From: Nocardioides sp.
Lineage (GTDB): Bacteria; Actinomycetota; Actinomycetes; Propionibacteriales; Nocardioidaceae
Assembly (NCBI GenBank): GCA_021731205.1
Contig: JAKFXV010000316.1
Coordinates: forward strand, 1-13,050
DNA length: 13,050 nt
Reading direction: 5' to 3'
Shown here piece after piece: positions 1-6,005 of the stretch; the first letter of the stretch is position 1, and each line of letters begins with the position of its first letter. The notes under the pieces are model-generated. The model saw only the letters and a program-made list of their open reading frames with translations. It had not been told where the DNA came from and searched no databases. Made by a program: the position numbers and the translations under genes.

Positions 1-239
1 TGGGAGGGGTCGGGTCGGGCAAGCGCGGCAAGGGTCGACAAGCGCCGGCCAAAGCGAAGAACAAGCGTGTCTCCGGCAACCCGGCCAAGGCGGCCCAGCA
101 GCGTGCGATCGCGGCAGCAGCGGAGAAGAACCGGGCAGACGCGAACCCGTTCGCTCAGCCGGGCGGCGAGGAGATCGACTACGAGAAGGCGGCGGCAGCC
201 CTGGACCTGCCCAAGGACTTCTCGAAGTACCTCAAGTAG
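1..239 (+). CDS. ffh: Signal recognition particle GTPase Ffh, C-terminal end (partial)
   Basis: Only the last 78 codons are visible, in the frame starting at base 3 and ending at a TAG. The peptide is a basic Gly/Lys/Arg linker, then SGNPAKAAQQ, an Ala-rich helix, and the closing residues LPKDFSKYLK. That SGNPAK...F-(S)K-(Y/F)L ending is typical of the tail after the methionine-rich M domain of actinobacterial Ffh. Known role: the protein binds 4.5S RNA and signal sequences and hands ribosome-nascent chains to FtsY at the membrane. The GTPase and M domains lie outside the window, so the call rests on the tail plus the neighbourhood: ffh precedes rpsP-rimM-trmD in many actinomycetes. The gene converges on the minus-strand gene whose stop lies 32 bases downstream. 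Confidence 0.8.
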   Translation, partial: GGVGSGKRGKGRQAPAKAKNKRVSGNPAKAAQQRAIAAAAEKNRADANPFAQPGGEEIDYEKAAAALDLPKDFSKYLK

Positions 240-271
240 GTCGACGTGGGTCGGGGTGAGTCGGTCGGGCG

Positions 272-649
272 CTAGCGCGCGGCGAACTCCACAACCGAGA
301 GAATCGTGGCTGCGTACACGCACCCGGTGACCATTCCGTAGAGGAAACGCGCCCGATGGCGCAGCTGCCAGAGTTTGATCGCGCCGAAGGTGGAGACGGC
401 TGCACCGAGCAACTGCAGTCCGAGCCCGGCCACGCCCAGCAGGCCTGCGAGGGCGCCGGTGGCCGACACCCCGGGGATGAGGACGTAGGTCAGCAAGCAG
501 CGTACGGCGGTGAGATAGATCCCCGAACGGACCTGCTCCTGTGCCGCTGCGGCGTCGTCCAGCTGGGCGTCCTCGATGGCGACCCCGGGCTCGGACTGGG
601 TGCCCTGACGGGGCGCCTCGTCGTACTCCGCGTCCGTTCCGGCGTCCAT
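272..649 (-). CDS. Small integral membrane protein, function unknown
   Basis: The 125-residue protein has an acidic, polar N-terminus (about residues 1-40, many Asp/Glu/Gln). A mostly hydrophobic stretch follows: about 44-60, 62-90 (Gly/Ala/Leu-rich) and 102-122, separated by the basic turn KLWQLRHRARF. This predicts two to three membrane helices. I do not recognise a named family. The ATG start is supported by a -10-like TACGCT (complement of 656-661) exactly 6 bases upstream with no Shine-Dalgarno sequence, which suggests a leaderless message. The gene is divergent from the amidohydrolase across a 32-bp gap and converges on ffh. Its TAG stop lies inside the 10-bp palindrome GCGCTAGCGC (269-278). 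The opposite strand here is open too, but the helix pattern and the promoter make this strand the credible one. Confidence 0.72.
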   Translation of the reverse strand: MDAGTDAEYDEAPRQGTQSEPGVAIEDAQLDDAAAAQEQVRSGIYLTAVRCLLTYVLIPGVSATGALAGLLGVAGLGLQLLGAAVSTFGAIKLWQLRHRARFLYGMVTGCVYAATILSVVEFAAR

Positions 650-655
650 TCCAGC

Positions 656-661
656 AGCGTA
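656..661 (-). promoter_or_regulatory. Putative -10 box, leaderless promoter of the membrane-protein gene
   Basis: Read on the minus strand the hexamer is TACGCT (TANNNT type), 6 bases before the ATG at 649. With no room for an SD, transcription probably starts at the A of the ATG. I see no convincing -35. The box is 7 bp from the -10-like box of the divergent gene, so the two promoters must share DNA. Confidence 0.45.
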
Positions 662-668
662 CTTGGCG

Positions 669-674
669 TAGCGT
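669..674 (+). promoter_or_regulatory. Putative -10 box, leaderless promoter of the amidohydrolase gene
   Basis: TAGCGT lies 7 bases before the GTG at 682. There is no Shine-Dalgarno sequence. The same TAGCGT-N7-GTG arrangement recurs before the alternative xerC start at 10281. No clear -35 is visible; its expected place falls inside the 5' end of the divergent gene. Confidence 0.45.
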
Positions 675-681
675 CTGGCGA

Positions 682-1761
682 GTGACGGTCCTCCGGTTCG
701 CAGGCACCACGCTCCCCGACGGAGACGTGGGGGAGTTCTTCGTGGCGGACGGGCGAATCACCCTCGAGGCTGTCCCGGATGCCGACCTCGTGGCGACCGG
801 TTGGATCGTTCCGGGTCTCGTCGACGCCCATTGTCACCTGGGGCTCGATGACCTGGGGGCCGTGAGCCGGGCCGAGGCGGAGCAACAGGCGATCATGGAC
901 CGCGACGGCGGCGCGCTGCTGATTCGCGATGCGGGCTCCCCGCTGGACACCTCCTGGATGCAGGAGCGGCCCGAGTTGCCCCGACTGATCCGATGCGGTC
1001 GGCATATCGCCCGCACCCGGCGCTATCTGCGCAACTACGCGCACGAGGTCGAGCCCGGGGAGCTCGCAGCCACTGTCGCTCGAGAGGCCGCCGCGGGCGA
1101 CGGCTGGGTCAAGCTGGTGGGGGACTGGATCTCGCGTGATGTGGGCGATCTGATGCCGAGCTTCACGGCCGAGGAGTTCGCGCTGGCGATCGCTACCGCT
1201 CACGAGTACGGCGCCAAGGTCACCGCGCACTGCTTCGGAGAGGAAGTGCTCGCGGGCTTGATCGATGCGGGCATCGATTGCATCGAGCACGGCACGGGGC
1301 TGACGCCCGAGCTGATCGCGTTGATGGTCGAGCGCGGCACGACGCTCGTACCGACAGTGATGCAGCTGGAGAAGTTCCCCGAGTACGCCGCAGCGGGCGA
1401 GGCCCGGTTCCCGGCGTACGCGAGCACGATGCGTCGCCTGCATGCCAGCACCAGACAGACCTTGATGGCGGCCTACGACGCCGGCGTGCCGCTGTTCGCG
1501 GGCTCTGACGGTGGCGGGGTGGCTCGCCACGGCAACCTGGCAGGCGAGGTGCTGGCGCTTGCGGAGCTAGGTCTCCCTGCGGCCGAGGCACTCGGAGCTG
1601 CCTCGTGGCGAGCCCGAGCCTGGCTGGGCCACAACCCCACTCTGACCGAGGGTGATCCGGCCGACTTCGTCGTCTACGACGCCGACCCGATCCGGGATCT
1701 GCGTGTGCTGCAGGCGCCTCGGGTCGTGGTCCTCCGGGGGCGCGTCGTCTACTCCAGGTGA
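682..1761 (+). CDS. Metal-dependent amidohydrolase (imidazolonepropionase-like)
   Basis: The 359-residue protein is a probable cytosolic hydrolase of the amidohydrolase superfamily. In order it shows a small N-terminal beta domain (1-43), the metal-binding HxH in DAHCHLG (His50, His52), a candidate carboxylated Lys in GWVKLVGD (Lys144), His183 in TAHCFGEE, His203 in IEHGTG and the catalytic/metal Asp276 in AGSDGG. It closes with the usual [13 protein letters not shown] and [10 protein letters not shown] strands of the composite beta domain. All expected ligands are present, so the enzyme should be active; the substrate (a cyclic amide, imide or peptide-like bond) cannot be told. The frame is open further upstream, but GTG 682 is chosen because homology-like sequence ([11 protein letters not shown]) begins there and a TANNNT box sits 7 bases before it. 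A related gene lies beside ffh in M. tuberculosis (Rv2915c, from memory). Confidence 0.88.
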   Translation: MTVLRFAGTTLPDGDVGEFFVADGRITLEAVPDADLVATGWIVPGLVDAHCHLGLDDLGAVSRAEAEQQAIMDRDGGALLIRDAGSPLDTSWMQERPELPRLIRCGRHIARTRRYLRNYAHEVEPGELAATVAREAAAGDGWVKLVGDWISRDVGDLMPSFTAEEFALAIATAHEYGAKVTAHCFGEEVLAGLIDAGIDCIEHGTGLTPELIALMVERGTTLVPTVMQLEKFPEYAAAGEARFPAYASTMRRLHASTRQTLMAAYDAGVPLFAGSDGGGVARHGNLAGEVLALAELGLPAAEALGAASWRARAWLGHNPTLTEGDPADFVVYDADPIRDLRVLQAPRVVVLRGRVVYSR

Positions 1762-1788
1762 CGTCTCGACAGCCAGCAGGTGCCTCGA

Positions 1789-1819
1789 ATTTCGTGGGCG
1801 AGCGCGGGTCTGGCAGAAT
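1789..1819 (+). promoter_or_regulatory. Putative promoter of the rpsP operon
   Basis: ATTTC at 1789-1793 is followed after 17 bases by TGGCAGAAT at 1811-1819, which reads as an extended -10 (TGG + CAGAAT). Almost the same layout precedes rplS (ATTTC, 18 bases, TGGCAGACT). The -35 side is weak against the consensus. A start near 1825 would leave a leader of about 118 nt before rpsP. The 182 bases from 1762 to 1943 hold no gene. Confidence 0.45.
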
Positions 1820-1833
1820 CCGCGCTGAGTTCC

Positions 1834-1864
1834 GAGTGTGTGGACCCTCTCATCCGCAGCACTC
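1834..1864 (+). promoter_or_regulatory. Hairpin in the rpsP 5' leader
   Basis: GAGTGTGTGGA (1834-1844) pairs with TCCGCAGCACTC (1853-1864). This gives 11 pairs, one of them G-U, with a single bulged G at 1859 and an 8-base loop. It lies just downstream of the predicted transcription start and about 80 bases before the rpsP start. It could be an autoregulatory leader element for the S16 operon, but pairing was found only by eye. Confidence 0.4.
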
Positions 1865-1943
1865 TGACCCCGAGGAAGCCGACCCGGTGCCCCACCTGGC
1901 GACGTGCCCTCACCACCACAAGTCCCAAGGAGACACCACACAC

Positions 1944-2561
1944 GTGGCCGTCAAGATTCGTTTGAAGCGCATGGGCAAGATCCGGGTGCCCCAGTACCGC
2001 ATCGTCGTCGTCGACTCCCGCAAGAAGCGCGACGGCAAGGTCATCGAGGAGATCGGGAAGTACCACCCCAAGGAGGAGCCGTCCTTCATCTCCATCGTGG
2101 GCGAGCGCGCACAGTACTGGCTGGGCGTCGGCGCTCAGCCGACCGAGGCCGTCGAGAAGCTGCTGAAGATCACCGGCGACTGGCAGCAGTTCAAGGGACT
2201 TCCGGGGACCGAGGGCACGCTGCGCGCCGCCCCCGCGAAGCCGTCGAAGCTCGACATCTTCAACGAAGCGCTCAAAGAGGCGGCGGGTGCACCGAAGGCC
2301 GAAGCCGTGACCCGCAAGGCGGCCAAGAAGGCCCAGCCGGCCAAGGAGCCGGCGGCGGAGCCCGTCGTGGCGCCGACTGAGACCGCCGCTGAGACACCGG
2401 TTGAGGCCGCTGAGGCGAGCCCCGTAGCGGGGACCCCGGCAGCAGAGACCCCGGCTGCAGAGACCCCGGCTGAGAGTTCCGCAGAGACGGTGGTCGAAGC
2501 TACCGAGGCGGCCACAGAGACGGCCGCTGAGGCAGACGAGCCAGCCACCTCTGAGGCCTGA
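1944..2561 (+). CDS. rpsP: 30S ribosomal protein S16, with a long acidic C-terminal tail
   Basis: The protein is a 30S assembly protein binding 16S rRNA. Residues 1-90 are a full S16 domain: [11 protein letters not shown], then [21 protein letters not shown], then the GERAQYWL and GAQPTEAV segments. Residues 92-112 continue a conserved helix ([10 protein letters not shown]). After about residue 115 comes a long Ala/Glu/Pro/Thr-rich low-complexity tail to residue 205; typical bacterial S16 is only about 80-90 residues, with actinomycetes often somewhat longer. The GTG start is set by the conserved N-terminus and by AAGGAG at 1927-1932, 11 bases upstream. The gene heads rpsP-khpA-rimM-trmD, with the KH gene starting 2 bases after its stop. 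The tail is probably disordered and its job is unknown. Confidence 0.97.
   Translation: MAVKIRLKRMGKIRVPQYRIVVVDSRKKRDGKVIEEIGKYHPKEEPSFISIVGERAQYWLGVGAQPTEAVEKLLKITGDWQQFKGLPGTEGTLRAAPAKPSKLDIFNEALKEAAGAPKAEAVTRKAAKKAQPAKEPAAEPVVAPTETAAETPVEAAEASPVAGTPAAETPAAETPAESSAETVVEATEAATETAAEADEPATSEA
2427..2471 (+). repeat. 15-bp in-frame tandem repeat in the rpsP tail
   Basis: Two perfect copies of GCAGAGACCCCGGCT (2442-2456 and 2457-2471, coding AETPA) follow a diverged copy at 2427-2441 (AGTPA). The unit is a multiple of three, so copy-number change would lengthen or shorten the S16 tail without a frameshift. Confidence 0.85.
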
Positions 2562-2563
2562 GC

Positions 2564-2806
2564 ATGCTGGCTGACGCACTCGAACACCTCGTCCGCGGCG
2601 TCGTCGAGCACCCAGACGATGTGAGCGTTCGGGACAAGCAGTCCAGACGTGGTTCGACTCTGGAAGTGCGGGTCCACCCCGACGACCTGGGCAAGGTCAT
2701 CGGACGCAACGGCCGCACGGCGACCGCGTTCCGGACCGTCATTTCGGCCCTCGCAGGTCGCAGCGGAGCGCGCATCGACTTCGTGGACGTCGATCGTCGC
2801 CGCTAG
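2564..2806 (+). CDS. khpA: KH-domain RNA-binding protein (KhpA/YlqC family)
   Basis: The 80-residue protein is a single type II KH domain: LEVRVHPDDLGKVIGRNGRTATAFRTVI, with the RNA-contacting GxxG loop as GRNG (47-50). Family knowledge: KhpA binds RNA, can pair with KhpB/Jag, and affects cell division and envelope growth in Gram-positives. It sits between rpsP and rimM, the standard place for this gene in Gram-positive bacteria. ATG 2564 begins 2 bases after the rpsP stop, so translation is probably coupled. Length and motif are normal for the family. Confidence 0.93.
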   Translation: MLADALEHLVRGVVEHPDDVSVRDKQSRRGSTLEVRVHPDDLGKVIGRNGRTATAFRTVISALAGRSGARIDFVDVDRRR

Positions 2807-2831
2807 TCGAGCCGGCGGTCGGTCGCAGCAC

Positions 2832-2837
2832 TACCCT
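2832..2837 (+). promoter_or_regulatory. Putative internal leaderless promoter (-10) before rimM
   Basis: TACCCT ends 6 bases before the GTG of rimM in the 37-base gap after khpA. There is no SD. This is the same TANNNT-N6-GTG geometry as at lepB. A -35 is not evident. It would let rimM-trmD be transcribed apart from rpsP. Confidence 0.35.
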
Positions 2838-2843
2838 GACCCG

Positions 2844-3398
2844 GTGGACCGGATCGAAGTCCTGATTGGACGGATCGGCAAGGCGCACGGGTTGCGTGGC
2901 GACGTGACCATCGACGTGCGCACGGACGAGCCCGAGCGCCGTTTCGTGGTGGGGTCGCGACTGCACGCGGCCCGGCCCGGCCCGGTGGGTGAACGAACCT
3001 CGCTGACGTTGACGCAGGCCAAGTGGCATAGCGGAGTCCTGCTTGCGCGGTTTCAGGAGATTCCTGACCGCAGCGCCGCCGAAGCGGCCCGCGGAATCCA
3101 GTTGTACGTCGAACTGGCCTCCGACGAGTCGCCGGAGGACCCGGAGGAGTACTACGACCATCAGCTGGTGGGACTCGCGGCGTACGACGTGAACGGCGCG
3201 CCGCTGGGCGAGGTCACGGCCGTGCAGCACGGCGCAGCGCAAGACCTGTTGACCATCCGCACCCCCGACGGCCGGGATGCGTTGGTGCCGTTCGTCAAAG
3301 CGCTGGTTCCGGAGGTGGATCTCGCGTCGGGGCGGTTGCAGATCGCCGATCGTCCCGGCTTGGTCACGCCGTTCGCCGACGACACGAAGTCAGGCTGA
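2844..3398 (+). CDS. rimM: 16S rRNA-processing / 30S maturation factor RimM
   Basis: The 184-residue protein has the two usual domains. The N-terminal RimM beta-barrel begins [18 protein letters not shown] (4-21) and runs to about residue 92. A PRC-barrel-like domain starts at [11 protein letters not shown] (101-111) and contains [15 protein letters not shown] and the [13 protein letters not shown] strand. Known role: binds S19 and helps mature the 30S head and the 3' part of 16S rRNA. The frame is open well upstream into khpA, but the conserved domain begins at GTG 2844. No SD is visible; a -10-like TACCCT lies 6 bases before it. trmD begins 2 bases after the stop. Nothing looks damaged. Confidence 0.95.
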   Translation: MDRIEVLIGRIGKAHGLRGDVTIDVRTDEPERRFVVGSRLHAARPGPVGERTSLTLTQAKWHSGVLLARFQEIPDRSAAEAARGIQLYVELASDESPEDPEEYYDHQLVGLAAYDVNGAPLGEVTAVQHGAAQDLLTIRTPDGRDALVPFVKALVPEVDLASGRLQIADRPGLVTPFADDTKSG

Positions 3399-3400
3399 CC

Positions 3401-4573
3401 ATGCGCATCGACGTCATCTCGATCTTCCCCGACTACTTCGCGCCGTTGGACCTGTCACTGATCGGGAAGGCTCGCGAGAGCGGGCTGCTGGATCTCCGAG
3501 TCCATGATCTGCGGGGTTGGGCCCACGACCGTCATCGCACGGTCGATGACTCACCCGCCGGCGGCGGTGCCGGCATGGTGCTGAGGCCGGAGCCGTGGGG
3601 GGAAGCCTTCGACGAGCTGGACGTCGAGGGGGCCGAGCTGAACCGATCGGTGGTCGTCTTCCCCTCTCCGTCGGGCGTGCCGTTCACCCAGGATCTGGCC
3701 GCGGACCTCGCGACCCGCGCTCGGCTCGTGGTCGGGTGCGGACGCTATGAGGGCATCGACCAACGGGTGATCGATCACGTGGCGGGTCGAGCGGAGGTGC
3801 TGGAGGTCTCACTTGGGGACTACGTGCTCAACGGGGGCGAGGTCGCGGCCATGGCCATGATCGAGGCGGTGGTTCGGCTGCTGCCCGGGTTCATGGGCAA
3901 CCCCGACTCGGTGGTCGAGGAGTCGCACGCTGACGGCTTGTTGGAGTACCCCGTCTACACGCGTCCGCGCACGTGGCGCGGTCTGGACATACCCGACGTA
4001 CTCACCTCTGGCGACCATGGAGCCATCACCAGATGGCGCCAAGACCAGGCGTTGCGACGGACGGCGAGGCGTCGACCCGACCTGATCCACCCCAGCCGGG
4101 TCGACGCGGATGAGGAACTCAGGCTGGTGCAGCCGGCCGATGCCGGCGAGCTGCTGACCCTGCAGCGGGCCTGCTGGGTGCAAGAACAGCAGGCCAACCC
4201 CGACGTTGACATTCCCGCATTGAGCGAGACCCTCCACGACGTGGAGGAGTGGCTTCGCGAGTGGGTCGTACTCGTGCTGCGACGAGGCGGCCGGTTGGTC
4301 GGTGCCGCTCGCGGCCGAACGCACGGAACCAGTTGGGATGTTGGCCGCCTCATGGTGGCTCCGGATCTTCAAGGCCTGGGCCTGGGCCGTCGCCTGTTGG
4401 CGGAGATCGAGGCGTGCGCGCCACCCGAGGTCACGACCTACGAGTTGTACACGGGCGCCGGCAGCGCAGAGAACATCCGGATGTACCAGCGGGCCGGCTA
4501 CCGGCTCAGCGGTTGGGGCGATGCCGGTGAGGTGCCAGGTGCGGTGCGGCTGACCAAGCGCCGCCGCGACTGA
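3401..4573 (+). CDS. trmD: tRNA (guanine37-N1)-methyltransferase TrmD fused to a GNAT acetyltransferase domain
   Basis: At 390 residues this is far longer than an ordinary TrmD (about 240-270). Residues 1-235 are a complete TrmD that makes m1G37 in tRNA with [23 protein letters not shown] (42-50), the trefoil-knot motifs [11 protein letters not shown] (112-122) and [11 protein letters not shown] (137-147), Arg159, and the YTRP and [11 protein letters not shown] segments. The catalytic base, Asp169 in E. coli, aligns with Glu174 here (VVEESHADG). Residues about 238-388 form a GNAT domain, with the acetyl-CoA loop [15 protein letters not shown] (QxxGxG at 324-329) and the motif [10 protein letters not shown] (358-367). 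One continuous frame joins the two without a stop. The acetyl acceptor is unknown. The gene ends the rpsP-khpA-rimM-trmD operon; a weak hairpin follows. Confidence 0.95.
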   Translation: MRIDVISIFPDYFAPLDLSLIGKARESGLLDLRVHDLRGWAHDRHRTVDDSPAGGGAGMVLRPEPWGEAFDELDVEGAELNRSVVVFPSPSGVPFTQDLAADLATRARLVVGCGRYEGIDQRVIDHVAGRAEVLEVSLGDYVLNGGEVAAMAMIEAVVRLLPGFMGNPDSVVEESHADGLLEYPVYTRPRTWRGLDIPDVLTSGDHGAITRWRQDQALRRTARRRPDLIHPSRVDADEELRLVQPADAGELLTLQRACWVQEQQANPDVDIPALSETLHDVEEWLREWVVLVLRRGGRLVGAARGRTHGTSWDVGRLMVAPDLQGLGLGRRLLAEIEACAPPEVTTYELYTGAGSAENIRMYQRAGYRLSGWGDAGEVPGAVRLTKRRRD

Positions 4574-4574
4574 A

Positions 4575-4590
4575 CCGGGGCTCGGCCCGG
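4575..4590 (+). terminator. Weak GC hairpin after trmD
   Basis: CCGGG (4575-4579) and CCCGG (4586-4590) can pair around a 6-base loop, 2 bases after the trmD stop. No T run follows directly, so termination here is only possible, not shown. Confidence 0.22.
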
Positions 4591-4591
4591 C

Positions 4592-4626
4592 CCTGTCGAT
4601 TTCCCCTCCTGTCGATTTCCCCTCCT
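4592..4626 (+). repeat. Perfect 16-bp tandem duplication upstream of rplS
   Basis: CCTGTCGATTTCCCCT occurs at 4592-4607 and again at 4608-4623, followed by a partial third start (CCT). The second copy supplies the ATTTC that sits at the expected -35 region of the rplS promoter. It is noncoding, between trmD and rplS. Confidence 0.9.
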
Positions 4627-4646
4627 CTGACTCGCTATGGCAGACT
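4615..4646 (+). promoter_or_regulatory. Putative rplS promoter
   Basis: ATTTC (4615-4619), an 18-base gap and TGGCAGACT (4638-4646, TGG + CAGACT as an extended -10) closely copy the rpsP promoter layout. TATGGC at 4636 is an alternative -10. A start near 4652 gives a leader of about 150 nt. The 230-base stretch 4574-4803 holds this promoter, the 16-bp repeat and the leader, but no gene. Confidence 0.45.
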
Positions 4647-4701
4647 CGTCGGTCGGCCCAGTCGGCCACAATCACGCGAGTATCTCCGTGCGATTGGTGT
4701 G

Positions 4702-4793
4702 CGCACCTGCCACAGGGGGCGCCACACAGTCGGCTCCCACCGGGTCCCCGAAGTCCGCACCACCGAGTCCGTGATTGACCTGTGGCAGTCGCG
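4702..4793 (+). promoter_or_regulatory. Structured rplS (L19) 5' leader
   Basis: CTGCCACAGG (4707-4716) is perfectly complementary to CCTGTGGCAG (4779-4788), a 10-bp helix closing a 62-base interior. Beyond a 2x2 internal loop, CGC (4702-4704) can pair with GCG (4791-4793). The closing arm ends at the Shine-Dalgarno GAGGAG (4793-4798). Inside the arms GGG/CCC tracts (4717-4719 with 4746-4749) can form a further hairpin. The position suggests control of L19 translation, as in known r-protein leaders, but I cannot assign it to a described family. Confidence 0.5.
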
Positions 4794-4803
4794 AGGAGCA
4801 GCA

Positions 4804-5166
4804 ATGAGTCGCAACCTAGGCACCGCCGTCGACGATCTCGGCAACTCCCACAAGCGTGACGACCTGCCGGCGTTCCGTGCCGGTGACACGGTCAAGGTGC
4901 ACGTGAAGGTCGTCGAGGGCAACCGGTCCCGGATCCAGATCTTCCAAGGCGTGGTGATCCGGGTTCACGGCTCGGGCGTCGGGCGAACCTTCACGGTCCG
5001 CAAGGTCTCTTTCGGCGTCGGAGTGGAGCGCACGTTCCCTTTGCACAGTCCGATCTTCGAGAAGATCGAGATCGTCACCCGAGGCGACGTACGCCGGGCG
5101 AAGCTCTACTACCTGCGCAATCTGCGCGGCAAAGCCGCCAAGATCAAAGAACGCCGAGAGGTCTGA
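4804..5166 (+). CDS. rplS: 50S ribosomal protein L19
   Basis: The 120-residue protein matches L19 end to end: [28 protein letters not shown] (26-52), [26 protein letters not shown] (58-83) and [20 protein letters not shown] (97-116). L19 sits at the 30S-50S interface. ATG 4804 follows GAGGAG (4793-4798) by 5 bases, the strongest SD in the window, and begins at the conserved N-terminus. An upstream in-frame extension to 4699 covers the leader and is not protein-like. With its own promoter and a probable terminator after the stop, the gene looks mainly monocistronic. Confidence 0.97.
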   Translation: MSRNLGTAVDDLGNSHKRDDLPAFRAGDTVKVHVKVVEGNRSRIQIFQGVVIRVHGSGVGRTFTVRKVSFGVGVERTFPLHSPIFEKIEIVTRGDVRRAKLYYLRNLRGKAAKIKERREV

Positions 5167-5167
5167 G

Positions 5168-5199
5168 CGCCGCACGGCCAGTTGGCTGCGGTGTTGGTT
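5168..5199 (+). terminator. Probable intrinsic terminator after rplS
   Basis: CGCCGCA (5168-5174) pairs with TGCGGTG (5187-5193), and after a 2-base bulge (5175-5176) GCC (5177-5179) pairs with GGC (5184-5186) around an AGTT loop. This gives 10 pairs, one G-U, beginning 2 bases after the stop. TTGGTT follows, a short T-rich run. It lies immediately before the lepB -10 box. Confidence 0.45.
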
Positions 5200-5204
5200 A
5201 GGCT
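5199..5204 (+). promoter_or_regulatory. Putative leaderless promoter (-10) of lepB
   Basis: TAGGCT is followed by 6 bases and then the GTG start at 5211, with no SD. The -35 region coincides with the rplS terminator stem and has no clear consensus match. Confidence 0.45.
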
Positions 5205-5210
5205 CGCTGC

Positions 5211-5990
5211 GTGACTTCCGACGTCGGGGACTCCGCACCGACTCCCAACCCGCCGCCAGACGGATCCGCCAAGGCGCCGGGCAAGTCCAAGAAGCACCTG
5301 CCGCTATGGCAAGAGACCATCTTGCTCCTGGTCGTCGCCCTCGGCCTGTCGGTCTTCATCAAGGCATTCTTCCTCCAGGCGTTCTACATCCCCTCGGAGT
5401 CGATGGAGCCGGGGCTCATCGTGAACGATCGGATCCTGGTCGAGAAGATGTCGTATTGGGCAGCGGGTGAGCCGGCTCGAGGCGACGTTGTCGTGTTCAA
5501 GGATCCGGACAACTGGCTGGGCAGCACACCAATTGGGCCGACCAATCCCGTGGCGCAGGTGCTGGCGAAGGTCGGTCTCTACCCCTCCGGAGGACACCTG
5601 GTCAAACGTGTGGTGGGCGTGGCCGGTGACACGATCGTGTGCTGTGACGGCGAGGGCCGGATCAGCGTCAATGGGGTCGCGCTGAACGAAAGTGCCTACC
5701 TCAAGGACATCACGACGCTGCAATGCAATGGACCGATGACCAGCACGTGCAAGTGGACCGCCGGTCCGGTGCCGGAGGGGTCGATCTTCGTGATGGGCGA
5801 CAACCGGGCCAACTCCGCAGACTCCACCGTGCACATGTGCCGCAAGCGCGAGACCGACTGCGTCCCCGGCGCGGAGTTCGTCAGCACCCAGCTCGTGGTC
5901 GGAAAGGTGTTCGCGCTGGTCTGGCCGGCCAGTCGAATCAGTCTGGTCCATCGCGCGGACAGCTTTGCCGGGGTGCCTGATGCCAACTGA
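5211..5990 (+). CDS. lepB: Signal peptidase I
   Basis: The 259-residue, type II membrane-anchored serine/lysine protease cleaves signal peptides from exported proteins. A Pro/Lys-rich cytosolic N-terminus (1-33) is followed by one transmembrane helix (about 36-57). Box B is YIPSESMEPGL, with catalytic Ser64; box D is LVKRVVGVAGD, with general base Lys132; box E is VMGDNRANSADS (194-205). Six cysteines (144, 145, 172, 180, 210, 217) all lie in the extracytoplasmic part, so disulfides are possible. Two insertions (about 100-125 and 163-185) lengthen the periplasmic-side domain compared with small SPases. The GTG start is supported by TAGGCT 6 bases upstream. rnhB begins 15 bases after the stop. 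Confidence 0.96.
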   Translation: MTSDVGDSAPTPNPPPDGSAKAPGKSKKHLPLWQETILLLVVALGLSVFIKAFFLQAFYIPSESMEPGLIVNDRILVEKMSYWAAGEPARGDVVVFKDPDNWLGSTPIGPTNPVAQVLAKVGLYPSGGHLVKRVVGVAGDTIVCCDGEGRISVNGVALNESAYLKDITTLQCNGPMTSTCKWTAGPVPEGSIFVMGDNRANSADSTVHMCRKRETDCVPGAEFVSTQLVVGKVFALVWPASRISLVHRADSFAGVPDAN

Positions 5991-6005
5991 CGCTCCCGAC
6001 GAGCC

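Noticed and set aside
490..1530. Long minus-strand open frame opposite the amidohydrolase
   Set aside because: The product is low-complexity and Arg/His/Gly-rich with no motif, while the plus strand encodes every amidohydrolase ligand. It is a high-GC shadow.
1749..2579. Gly/Leu/Arg-rich repetitive minus-strand frame opposite rpsP
   Set aside because: Its apparent repeats are only the complement of the Ala/Glu/Pro repeats in the S16 tail.
3401..4573. TrmD-GNAT join as an assembly frameshift artefact
   Set aside because: Both domains lie in one frame with uniform codon use and a short natural linker; no competing start with an SD is seen for a separate GNAT gene. Sequencing error cannot be fully excluded.
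3809..4804. 331-codon minus-strand open frame opposite trmD
   Set aside because: No recognisable domain; the plus frame carries both TrmD and GNAT motifs. Shadow frame.
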